A stretch of 64,000 nt of DNA from Mesorhabditis belari (Eukaryota; Nematoda; Chromadorea; Rhabditida; Rhabditidae), in NCBI GenBank assembly GCA_958450365.1, contig CAUEEP010000879.1:186001-250000 (forward strand), in the 5' to 3' direction. The notes under the pieces were generated by a model. That model saw only the letters and a list, made by a program, of their open reading frames with translations. It did no database searches and was not told the origin of the DNA. Below, one piece after another: positions 9,633-21,600 of this stretch. Both the position numbers and the translations under genes were made by a program. Positions within the stretch are counted from its first letter, which is position 1. Each line of letters starts with the position of its first letter.

Positions 9633-10846
9633 TGTTTTAAAAAGAAGAAGTGTAGTGAAAAGATAATACCAACTTTTACTTGTTACATACAACATAACCC
9701 TTTCTTCCAGTAAAATTTAATAGAAATGTCAATTTTCTCCGATTTGCTTAGTTGCAAAAGATTAGTTAACAATTAAAGTGAGCTAGTTCACAAACAAATA
9801 AAAATAACTAATCACCAGTTGACGTAGAGCAAAAATGGTGTGTTTTTCAAACGATAGGGTATCAAATGTAATGTTTTTCATCGGAAACATAATTTTTTTT
9901 ATGTTTTAGTCCGATTCTTCTTCAATTCCTCGAACCGATGATTATCGATGGCTTTGTGTATGCAGTTCATGTTATGGAGCACAAGGGCGACGATTTTACA
10001 TGAGCTCTACACAAAACAGTCTCTTCCCGATACAATAAACTTTTATTCTATTTTATAAGCATTTTCTACTGAACACTTTATCTAAATTTCTGTTGCATTA
10101 TTAGTTTCGTGTTTTTTCAGTAATTTTAAGGTTTAAGGTACTTGATATTGATATCATACCTTTACATTGAACTGTTTTTTGTCCAAATTTAAAGCGAGCT
10201 TTGACTTTGACTCAAATGGTGTCGATTTTTTACAGAATTGTGAAACTTTGTACGTAAATTCTTTTCTAAAATCATCAAAACCATAAGCTTTTAGAATAAA
10301 CTCTTAATTGACGAACACTTTTTTTCTTTTTGTTTCTGGAAAATCGAAAAAGAACAGCTAATTTTCACCTGTTCTAAGGGAAATTAGAAAAAGTGTTCGT
10401 TTCGGTAAAGGAACTTCATCAAACTTATTAATATAGAAAAAAAAAATTCTACTTGAAATTATGTTTTCTCTATCAAATTATCCATTCTTTTATATCTTGT
10501 CGATGAATTTGACTTTGCTAACTAATCTAATCAAATGTTATTAGGTCATGCGAATATTATTCTATAATCGAATCAAGACCGGACTAATTACTTGGTTAAT
10601 TCACAAAACTTTTTAAGCTAAACGATATTAAACAGCCGACTAATAATCCGCTCAATTATGGAACCAGCACTGAATCAGGGTAAATGCGATTTGCTAGAGT
10701 GAACTTTTGTGGTCTCATAAAGTTCATACCAATTCCCACAAATTATCCTTCTTGATAACCAACTAACGCAAAAAAATTCAAATTGCAACCATTTTATTCA
10801 GATTCTCTCAGTCTCTCTGAAAACTTTTCTGCACTTGGCGAAGACA
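9633..10846. other. Intergenic with a possible stray terminal exon and a small fold-back
   Basis: After an acceptor (ATGTTTTAG, 9909) an open stretch runs to about 10035, just before a polyadenylation-type AATAAA. It could be a last exon, but no upstream exons connect to it. At 10312-10399 an 88-bp inverted repeat (CGAACACTTTTTTTCT and AGAAAAAGTGTTCG) looks like a miniature element. Nothing else is recognised. Confidence 0.35.
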
Positions 10847-11432
10847 ATGGTAAGTGGCAATTCCATTCGACGCAATTTCCGTTTTTACACAGTGGCGCAA
10901 TCTTCATGCTCCCGTTTTTTGTATTCATTTTCCTTCCGTTTTATAGAAGCAAAAAATGACAGATCTTATGACAAGTACAACACCTTGTCTTATGGGTAAT
11001 GGAGCAAATTGAAAGTAGGTTTGAAATTGATCGACCTAGGGCACGACTGGACGATGGCAATAGTGTTGGCGTTTCTTTATCAATCGAGCCCTAAGCCTCG
11101 AGTGCAACATTTCTTGCACAATGCAACATAAAACAACAAAATGGTAATAATAGCTTTTGAGCTATTTTGACTCATGATTGTGGGATTCTTCCACCTTTCT
11201 TCTGGCTCTTTGTGACAGAATTTTCATTTAGCAGTCGAAAATTCGTTATCAATCGAGGCGTCGAGAAAAATATTTTTGTGCAAAACTCATTATTTTTCTC
11301 TCTTTTGCAGCTCAAGTAATTTTTCAAATGTCTGTTTTTGTTTCATCACTTTTTTTGCAATTCTTTCAGCAAATATTGACTTTGAAAGCTTATTTATGCA
11401 TATGTACAATTTATCAAATTAAATTAAGATAG
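10847..11432 (+). CDS. Possible 57-residue small protein gene
   Basis: Three short exons with consensus splice sites (10847-10849, 10947-10995, 11311-11432) join in phase and end at TAG. The product starts MKQKMTDLMTST and has a hydrophobic stretch around FVSSLFLQFFQQIL. It ends 21 bases before the convergent gene at 11453. No family is recognised, and the evidence is only splice signals plus an open joined frame. Confidence 0.25.
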
Positions 11433-11452
11433 AAACAGAAGATTTTTTTTGC

Positions 11453-12389
11453 TCAACTTCTCCCAATGACAAAACCTAGAAGAAGGGTGAGAGTAAATGT
11501 TGAGAGAAGGACCATCACGATGAGGCCGAGACCTCGAAATGCTCTTTGAAGTGGCTCATCACTGGGAGCTGAAAAAAAGGAAATTACCGTACTTTATCTA
11601 TGAGGTATCAAACCCCTTCAAAACATTTTTAGGGTATTTGGTATATCAAAAATTTCTTGAAATTTAAATTGAAATGGTATCGCAACGTTATCAAATTGAA
11701 ATTGATTTAGATCACGACGTTCAAAAGCTCATTGGGCATTTCAAAGAAGAAAAATGCCAATTCTTGTTGGGATAACATGTTTATCTCTATTTGTATTGTT
11801 TTCTAAAAGTTGATCTATCAGGGATCTATCAGGGATCAACTACTGTAACCCTATATTGTTTTTATCTTATGCTCTCAAATTGATTTATTGTCAGATTTCA
11901 TGCTAGTTACAAGTTTTCTAAATAAATCTTATATCGATTTATTAGACTAGAAAATACATGAGATCTTAATTAAGATTGTCTTCTAAAAACAAAACAATTC
12001 CACAAGAATTCTCTAAAGATTAACCGACACTTTGACTAATCTCCCTTAAAAAATTAGTTTCCGGGTAAGAAATCACAAATTCAATAAAACATTCGGCAAG
12101 TGAAAATTCTCGAAAACCTTGTCTTGCATAAAGATTGATAAAGCAGCAACTACAAGAATAATTAAGTAGTTTGAAAAAAATTGTCTTTCGTAGTTTTGAC
12201 TTTCTAAAGCTTTTATATAATCTAAACAAATTCTCAAAGTTTTGTTAACCAGTTAAATTTGAAATCTTTCCTACGAAATGCAATCATACCTGTATTTGTG
12301 GTTGTCGTCCCGTTTTGTGACTCGAGATCGGACCGTCTTTCGACATTGTCGATGCGGGGCTTTTCGGTACTTTTCATAAAGATTTTCAT
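11453..12389 (-). CDS. Small single-pass membrane protein
   Basis: Two exons (12389-12290 and 11568-11453) with a TACAG|GTATGA donor and a TTTTTTTCAG acceptor join in phase to 71 residues. The N-terminal 50 residues are polar and charged; residues about 47-68 (GLIVMVLLSTFTLTLLLGFVIG) form one membrane helix, followed by a very short RS tail, so it could be a tail-anchored or type II protein. No family is recognised. The 721-bp intron has no recognised insertion. Confidence 0.5.
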
Positions 12390-14036
12390 GATGAAACAAA
12401 TATATTTGTAATAGAATAAAAGAAGAAGCTGACCAGTGCTCTACAAAACACTTCAATTCACTCTCCTTTTCAAGTCCTCTTTATCACTTGCTCCAAGATG
12501 ACCTGAGTCAAAATATTTAATTAGCTGAAGAGCTGTCAAAACTTAGTTCCTTTTTGAATAAGTGGCTTCTGTTATCAGTCGGATCTGTGACTTTCCTGAA
12601 CAGGTCAAACGAGGGCAAAGCTTTCACTCAAAACTCTCCGACTAATTGTACTAGTCTTGCCGTGATTTAACGGTGAAACCTTTTTTGTGTTAACATAAAT
12701 GTGAACATTGTTCACGATTTCACGGACTGCTTATGCAAAAATAGTGGAATTCAATACGGGAAATGGAACTCAATTCAATTTCACAAAATAGTCGGATTCA
12801 ATTCAAATTTTCTAAACATTTTCTCAAAAAAAAGCAGAAGAGCATAACGGGAGCCAACTCGAAAGCGGGCAAAAAAATTCTGGGGGCGAGCACACTATCC
12901 ACTGCGCCACTAGCTTTCCATAGACATAGACAATTACTTTTTTGATGACAAATTAAACCAAAAAGAATCAACAATCCGATACAATCTAAAATAAGCTTGA
13001 CAAACTCAAAATCAGTGCTGAAAATAGCCGATGTGATTGATAGACACCAAATTTTTGCTTTTTGGAACAACTTTCAGGCAAAGCTAGCTAACAATTCAAA
13101 TCCCGAAAATCTCGTTTAGAGGCTACAACAAGAGTGTTGCTGATGTCAAGAAAAGTCCCATGAACATCACATTTGACCATTTTGGAATGTTCGTGTTCAT
13201 TGGAAAATACCAAAACTTCAGAAAAGTTACTCACTCGCAAAAAGCCCTCACAAAATGATCGTTTTCTTGTCTTTCGGAAGTGCGCATCCAAAAATCCAAA
13301 GCATCTAAAAACTGAGTAGGATCTGGTTCCAAAATTCGTAAACACAAAATAAAATTTATTTAGCAAATTTGTTTATGAATAACGAATATCAGATCAATCA
13401 AAGTTTTAACTCAGAAATCAGAATCTTCAGCCAAAAAAGTTTGCTGATTTCACCCGGATCCGAAAATCAGAACCTTCAGGATTTTTTAATCAAAGGGTAT
13501 CTATTTTTTCCGTGATATAATCCGGAAGATAATGATTTTCGGATCCGAACAAAACAACTTATTCCTAATTTACAAGTACTGATTTACCCCAAAAAGTGAT
13601 TTTATACAAAAATGGTTGAACTTTTGGATCTTTTGGATCACTTGATTTTGTACAAAAATGATTAAACTTAATCCTGCAACACTAATTGGATTTCCGATAA
13701 TTATAAAATAATAGTTCAATTTCCTTTATCCTTATGTGCATTGGAACTCAAAATGAGTTGTTCTGTCCGGATGAAAAAGAATGAAAAGTGATAAAAGCGT
13801 ACACCATATATCACGCCAAGACCGTCAGACTTTAAAAAGCTTTGGTAAGAAAGACTCCAATTTTTAAATATCTAGAAAATCTTGAAATGAAGTGATACTT
13901 CCTCGTTCAAAGATCCCCTTCAACAAAAAAGTGACACAACCGTTTTTCTCACGTCGTACGAAAATTGCAAGAAAATTTTGTTGAACATTTTGTTCTCAAT
14001 TTCTGCTTTTTTCTGAAATCCAGTCAAATTTCCAAA
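12390..14036. other. Intergenic, no confident gene
   Basis: A tRNA-like fragment on the minus strand near 12845-12915 has an A-box-like GGCGCAGTGGATAG but a poor B box. Between 13390 and 13560 short motifs such as GGATCCGAAAATCAGAA recur in both orientations. No gene model with joined exons could be made. Confidence 0.4.
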
Positions 14037-17015
14037 ATGGATTCGAACAGCACGGCTTTAGCAATATTGATCGCGAATCAAGTACAAATAGCGGTGATGT
14101 CGATGGTGAGTGGCAGATAAGTATGTGATCGGTTGGTTGATCGCAAAAAGTTTCGACCGATTGCCCAAAGTTTGATTTTTTGACCAGGAAACCGTCTGAA
14201 AACACGGTTCGAATCAAATCTTAACTTATCCAACCGTAAGTACCTTTTTGTTATAATCGGCCTGTTATAAAATTTCTAAGCCCAGAGCCAAGGCCAGTTC
14301 GGTCAAGCCAGAGCTGTTTCAAGCTTTTTCATTTTGGTTGCCTTGACCGGTTAGTTGAGCTTGTTTGTAGATCATAAAAAATGCATTCACACATCCGCCA
14401 TAAAAAGATATGACATCGGCCATAAAAAGATGTTTTGTAATGGCCTTGTTTTGAGCGAACTTTAGGCAATCTGGAAGATCCTAGGAACAATCATGGTCCG
14501 AGTCAGTCCAAGCTTTTGCACTGTTGTCGAAGAACAAGAATCATATACTGTCTTAAAAAAGACTCATTTGCAGAAAAAGAATGAGAGGAATTCTTCTGAA
14601 CTTTAGCTTTTTTTCCCACGGACAACTGTATCAATTTCTGCATATCTCAGAAAACAAGAAACTAACTAAAAGTTTTGTCTTTTTTTAGTTGGGCACAATG
14701 GGTTTATCATTGGCGATGATTGCGATGATTGTCGTTGGACGGAACTCATTTCTAGCAGGTTGCTTTTATTTTTCACTTTTTACAGAAATCAATCAGACCT
14801 CGTTCGACACTACATGTTGGTCGATTTGTTGTGCTATTCTTTGATTAACTGCTGTTTTGTCGGTTGGGCAATGCCATGTGCAATTTGGTGAACTTTTTGA
14901 ATAGAAAACAAATAAATACCTCGTGTTACATTTCAAGTTACCTGCCATAAATCTCATCGTAATTTGCTTTCAGGAATCTGAATCTACAATTTCCGTTCTA
15001 CGATCACCTCTTTGCTGATCTCATCTTTTCGGCAGTGGCTTTGGGGTTGAATCCAAAGATTAGTTAAATTGGCTTAACAATTTTCTCTAGAGTATGGCCA
15101 AATGAAATGAAATGAAAACGGATCAGATAATTGTATGGAGAAACAAGAAAACGTTTTTTTCAAGCTCGTCAAAATAAAGGCCGGCTCTTGGAAATTAAAA
15201 ATGACTAGTCCAAGTTCAAGGCAAGAACCGAGGTTTAGGAGTATTCCAGGCAAAAATGTATATCGTAAAAAGATATTTTTTAAAAAACAATTACTATGTG
15301 TGGTATTCCCTTGTATTTTTCTTTCCATTTACTCCAACTTTTGCATTTCTTTTGCCATATAACTGTTGTCCCTACTCAAAAATTTGCCCTTTAGTTATTT
15401 CTTGGTTTGAATCGTTTATTAGCAATAATTTGGAACGGAATGTATTATCGAATTTTTGAACAAACAAGATTTGCTCAGTATTGTGTTATGGCTTTTTATC
15501 CGATGGTTCTATTTTTGTTGATGTGGACACGTGAGTGCTTTTTTTGATTATAAGTCAATTGGGAAAGGTCAGTAAAAGTAAAATGTGTCAAAAAATAATA
15601 AAATTGCTAAATTTTAAAAATTGCTTATCGTTAGTTTCTTTTAAACTCCACAGAGTTCAGCTACAAAAGTCGAACAAAAGTAGAGATAAAAATAAAAAGT
15701 CAAGTCATTCCCACCCCAAATTTGATGAAAATTGGGCTGGGAATGATTTTTTACTCTAATCAAATCATTAAAGTACAAATTGATGTTACTTTAGTCGGAT
15801 GTCACGGAAATTATCACGCGATGGGACTGAATTTTTTCGGATTTGAAAATGCTTGTGGTGGTCTGCTCGTGAATTGGTTTGATGTGAGTTTGCGAAAACT
15901 TTTTTATTCTAACATCGACTTTAGAGCTATTTTGCCTACTTTGTCTACTCATTTACAATAATTTCTGACTTTTTGATCATCGTTTTGGTTCGTCGTCAGA
16001 TGAAAAAATCGCAAGGAAACAGTCAACAGAAACAAAGCGATTTGAAGAAAGAATTCCGAATTGCCGTTCAGGTAAGCAATATTTTCGCTTTCGCTTGCCG
16101 GAGTCTTTACCTGCAAAAGCAGCGAACTCTGCGGCCGAAAGATAATCTCAAAGCTTTACTAAAGAAAGGATAAGTTTTTCATCTCTTTTCAAATTTTGAA
16201 TTAGCCAGGGACAACCTAGAAAATTGATCGGGTTCAGCGGTTTAGTATTTGATCCATATCCCTTAAGATTTTTTCCAATCATGATTGGTTCCATGTGTGT
16301 AAAATTAAATTTTCTATCGAATGGTATGCAGTTTGCTAGTAGACATGGGCATTTTTGAGTTCTTCGGTTTGAGTTAAGTAACTAGTCAAAAATTTTTCGA
16401 GTCGAGTCGCCAAATCGAGTTGAGCCGAGTCACCGAGTCAAGTCACTCCACTCGACGAGTCAAAGCGAGCGAAAAGCGAGTATTCATAATTAGGGGTCGA
16501 ACTAGAATCGTTCGTAATTGATATTGAGTTCGCGTTTTTTGGCAACAACCTTTTTCGCGAAATTGGTTTGTAGTCTCGTGATCGAGCAATTGTTGCACAC
16601 CTCTCATTGAAACTTTGCCTTTCAATCAAAATACTATTGCCACAATTAGATACTAAAAAAATTACAACTGCAAATGGAATACTATTGCTACAAAAAAATA
16701 AATTTTAGAAACTGGCTTTTCTGAAATTAACTCATTTTCCAGATGATGAGAAACGTTGTTGTGAATGTGATCGCTTCAGTGTCGACCACTCTTCGTCTTT
16801 TCGTTTCCGTTAGCATTTCAAGTTTTCTTTTCGCCACCGTTCGCTATCAGGCAATCTCCATTCTCGTTGGGTAAGGATACAAAAAACTTGGCACAATGTG
16901 TGATGAAAATCTAAAAAATGAAAAGTTAAACTTTTTCAGTTTCTCCTATACAATTTTTCTGCTGGACCGGAAAAGCCGTAAACGGGAAACGCGACGAGTG
17001 ACAGTTACCCAATGA
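14037..17015 (+). CDS. 7TM serpentine chemoreceptor (Srx/Srt-like)
   Basis: Nine exons (14037-14105, 14689-14758, 14797-14887, 14974-15034, 15395-15530, 15795-15883, 15925-16071, 16743-16870, 16940-17015) join in phase to 288 residues. Seven hydrophobic segments are visible. TM3 is followed by GLNRLLAI, the N-R motif typical of nematode receptors, and the second extracellular loop has cysteines (GCHGNYH, ENACGG). A basic loop KKSQGNSQQKQ precedes TM6. Such receptors signal through G proteins at sensory cilia. The exon 4 donor (GCA|GTGGCT) and exon 3 acceptor (ATCAATCAG) were chosen because only they keep the frame. Introns 4 and 7 are long (360 and 671 bases); the latter holds CGAGT-rich sequence. 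The family call within the serpentine groups is tentative. Confidence 0.75.
16340..16460. repeat. CGAGT-rich repeat island in a receptor intron
   Basis: The motif GAGTC, GAGTT or CGAGT recurs about every 10-15 bases. The same motif, in inverse orientation, fills 33020-33160. This looks like a decayed dispersed repeat family. Confidence 0.4.
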
Positions 17016-18644
17016 ATAAATTTTTAAACTGTTTAAATGAATATTGTATTTTACAATAAAAAAGCATCTAAAGTGTAACCAAAAATGTTTGTAATTTATA
17101 AATCATCCATTCCAAAATCGAATAAATTACGCTAAAGTTCATTTTGATTTCATTTTAATGTCTTTCTAAATAGCCTCTCTATTCTAAACCTGAAGACTTT
17201 AGACGGAAAACGGAAGATACAAAACGCTTGAAAGCTAAAAAAAAGCGGCATCGTATGTATTGTCCTAAAAATTTGATTTTCCAAAGTTTACATTTTTCTG
17301 TTTTCTGCCATTTTCCTATTTGATTGGCAAATAGCAATCTTTATTGAATAAATCCAAAAAATGAAGAAATCTTTCATATACGCATATGAACTGAATATCG
17401 AAAATACTCAATTTTCCCTGCTCCTCCAAAAAGAGCTTGACATCAACTTAAATTTTGTTTATGCCAGTCCAGCCAAAACATTTAAGTGTGATTCCTAATG
17501 TTATTAAGTGATATTAAACGCTATTTTTGCATTGAAGAAATATTGAAACGCTTTTCTTAACAATTTTTAATAGAGAAAAGTGGCCAAATGACAGATTCGC
17601 CGGAGAGATGTCGACTAGCGCTCATTCAAGCGCTTGTTAAATGAGTTGTATAAGTCCAATCGGGATGTTCTTGGTAGATAAACGTTACCAAGAATTAGGC
17701 CTACAATTCTCTGTATAACACTTGCCACTTTTGAAATAAATTAGACATTTCCCAGATACTCTTCAAAAAAGTTGTTGCGGTAATTCTTGGTCACCCTGTA
17801 TACAGGGTGTCCGGAAAAAAAGTGGTCATCGGTTTGATATGGATCAAATGTTTTGATTTTTTTGATCAAACAATCAAATGATCAAAAGGTTAAGATTTGA
17901 CAGAGGTACTACCGAGTGAGAGACGTACGAGAGGTTTCTGTCCACGTCTTTCGTTTTTTTTGGGTGAATCACTCAAGAAGTTGGGAGCTACAGGAGGCTG
18001 AACTCATTGTCTTGCCTCTTGCACTTTCTTTTTACGGAACGATTTACAATTTCTTAAAACGCAACTTCTTAACTCCAAAAACTTTTTTTTAGTACACTAT
18101 TTAGAATTCATTGAGTTATTTACGTAAGAAAAAGGTTTGTCGTTTGTGGCATTATGACCAAATTGAAAACAAGAAAGATATTTGTAATTTTAATAATAGG
18201 TAGGAAATTAACAGCACAATCCAAAAAAAACCCAGAAGAGAAAAATTGACCCAGCAAACACAATCATCACACGATCGATAAAACCACCTATTTGCAGAAA
18301 TCGTAATTTTCTTATCCTGTAACTACTAAATGCCTAGTAAGAACGGATCATAAGTGCCTCATCAAAGAAAAAGAAAGGAATGAGTGAGAATAAACCCACA
18401 TAATATACTGAATACAGGAAATGTCATAAGAAATACTCGGGTATTTCGTTTTGGTAGGTCCGACCAAAAAGAGACAGAAGGAATCACAGTATTCAAACCA
18501 CAAGCAGAAAACAAAACGTTTTAAAATAATGAAAACCTTTGAAAAGTCATGCAAATGTATTGAAAATCACAACTATAATTTAAACGTATTCGAGAATGGC
18601 CGTTTTGAATTCAAATATTTGATCGCAAAATGTGGAATGGTCTT
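17016..18644. other. Intergenic, no confident gene
   Basis: A CAGGGTGTCC motif in head-to-head form (ACCCTGTATACAGGGTG) at about 17797-17815 matches the ends of the TA-flanked elements at 27988 and 45376 and may be a relic. The rest is AT-rich with no recognisable exon set. Confidence 0.4.
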
Positions 18645-21600
18645 CTATTCAGAATCATCATCCTCCGTGTATTCTTCATCCGAAGAAGCCTCAATCTAAA
18701 ATAAAATCTCGAGTATTGTTTCCTATGAGACGACTTTTTCATACTGTATGCTTCAACACTAAACAGTCTAAGGACAAAAACTAGCTCACCTGCTCTTCTT
18801 CTTCTTCTGTGTCTTCATATTTGACGGGCGGTGCCTGTTTTGCTTCTTTCACATCAAGCTAGAGATAATTTGTTTATTGTATATACAGTGAATCATTTGT
18901 TTAGCGTATAACAAGTAAAACCTTGATATCCATCATGTAATCGGCATCCATATACGAGTCGGAGTGAACGCCCAATGTAAAAGAATAAACACCCTTTTCT
19001 TCTGGCGCTGTGAACTTCAGGTCAAACTAAAAATAGGAATTGAATTAAACGGTTAGGTGTAAAAACTTACGGTTTGAGTATCAATCAGTGTTTTGCACGG
19101 GGTAACCGGAGCACACAAGCGTCTTTGCTTCTTGTCGTTGAATGCAAGTGTCAACCACCACCATTCAAACTTTTCTAAAATTGCATGACTAGAGCTAACA
19201 ATTGCAAAAAAAACCTGACGGGTAATAAGGAGCGTGAACGGTATGCGTTTCTCTTGTTTTGGTTTCAAAAAGATTTTTGTCTGGCTTCGACCAATCTTCT
19301 TCAATATCACTTTCTTCGTGGTCTTCCTCAAAATCTTCTCGATTCGTATCTTCCGCTTCGGATGCCCCCGAGACCGACTCCTATAAGTAAGTTTTAAAGT
19401 GGAAAATAAAATCCTAGAGTCATTTGAAAAGATTACTTATCTTTGAACATATTGCATTTGATTATTTTGGTTCTGTACGGAAATAAGAGATTTTAAGCCT
19501 TGAGAAAAATGATGGATTTTAAAGTCGCTGTTTGTTTCCTCCTTCCTTTATGTACACGCTATTTACCTAGACCACGGCTCCGCACACTCAGTACTGTCCG
19601 CGCACAGGCTACCTTAAGCTCAGATCACATATTGTCAAGCGGTGGTGCACTTAGGAAGACCCGGGTTGGAGTCGGGTGCTGCAAGTTCTCTAGGGATAGC
19701 TCAGATGTATCCCAAACTACTTCCCGGGGAGCTTCCAGCACCCGAGCCCTACGGGCGTACCTAAGTACACTCCGTCTGATGACAATGTGCCATTAACCTG
19801 TGCCAGTCCAGTACTCTGACGAAGAAAATGAGGGGTTTTAAAATTCTGGATTTTTTAGAATCCCTCATTTTTTTTTATTAAGTCAAAAACCCCCCTATTT
19901 CCACACAGAGCCGATTACTTTTAAGGAACCGATAGTCTAGAATAAACTTTTAGGCTGGATTAAAAATTGATACAGAAAAGATCGAGCAATGTAAAACAAG
20001 AGCACAGACTCGCTCTATCGTTAAACATTGCTCGATGGAGGAAGTATTATATAAGTATAAGCCGAAAAGGTTCCAACTTCATCATCCTCATCGTCATTTC
20101 CTTTTTCTGCATTTGGAGAAGCCTCAGATTGAACAATTTGAGTTGCACCAGAAGGGCCTTCATTTGGTGTCGTTGCGACTACTGCTGCTTTTGACTTCGG
20201 CTTCGGCTTTGTGGGTGCTTTCTTTCCACCTTTTCCCTTCGCTTTCTTTGGTTGCTTTTCCCACGCCTTGCGTTTGGGCTAAACGTATATTTGTTTTTGG
20301 GTTTAACAAGACATTTTATCCAGAACAGTAATGCATACCTTCTTATCTTCTTGCTCCTTTTTATCATCTCCTTCATTTTCATCACCGGAAATCTAAAGAC
20401 AAAACATTTTAGGACTATCGTGGCTACAAGCGAGATATTTACGTACTAATTTTTTAAGGTTACAATGGCCTATAATTTTTATCCATTTTCTTTTATCTAC
20501 TATTGTCAGCTTTCGGTTCTCTTCATGAACCCTCATAGAAAGATTGGATAAAACTAGCGACAATGACGGTTTTGCCAACGCATTCAGAGAAACATATCGT
20601 ATTTCTTTTATTAGAACGACCCCTTTGGAGAATATTGAAAAAATAGGACGACCTGCTCTAGTAGAATGACTCCTTTCTAATTATACGACCCCTTCCTTAA
20701 GCAGTTTTTCAGTGCTTAGAACGACCGGTCGTTCTATTAGATGAAATGCGGTACTTTTTTTTTAAGTTACTCTAACCTTTTCAATATCACTATTGTCATC
20801 AAAATCTTTTCGATTGTCGTCAGGAATGTTATCCTTGTCGAGGAGACTTCGGCGCGTCAATTTCACTTTCAGTGTAACAAGACACTTTGCTGTTACTTCG
20901 TGTTTGTCTTCTTCGCCGAGAACTAAAACAAAATTATAATAAATAAAAGGGAAGGGAAGGGTCTGTCTGTCTGTCCGTTTGTCACACGCAGTTTTCTCAG
21001 CGCCCAGTTAGAATTTCGGGGTTTTTTGTTTTTGGCTTTTTTGTTTGATTGGTAATATTAAGCTGGCGCCTAAAAAATTAGAAAATTTCATCGCTTATTT
21101 TTTAAAAAGCTAAAAACTGCTAAACCACGCCCCTTTTTTGGCTCGGTGGTCTACAGGAGGGAGGACGTGGCCGAGGCGGTTGGCGTTCCGTCTTCGAAAC
21201 GACCGCTCTAGGGGATGCCGGGTTCGATTCCCGCTCGCTCCAAACTTTTTTGCCTTAAATGTTTTCAAGCATGAAGTATGCAAATTTGAGTAGCCTCACA
21301 ACGAAGGTATTGTTACAGGGATCTCAGAGGGGGTGCTAGCGCCCCACTATAGATGTCGGCATTGCTGCGGAGGGAATCAGGGTTTGGCCACGATATTGCT
21401 TTGAAGTATGCGTGGTACAGGGTTCTCGGAAAGCTGCGAGCGCCCTCAAGAGATCACTATGCATCAGCCTTAAAACCTGCCACTAGGCGAGTCTTTCGGC
21501 TGGTACTTTATATAAAATACCTTCAAATGATGTTTCAATTTGCAGCTGTGGCATGGATGACAGAACAACAAGTACATCTCGGTATTGGTAATCACTCAAC

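Noticed and set aside
14689..15060. Apparent frameshifts in the first receptor gene
   Set aside because: They disappear when the acceptor ATCAATCAG (14796) and the donor GCA|GTGGCT (15034) are used; the joined frame is open throughout.
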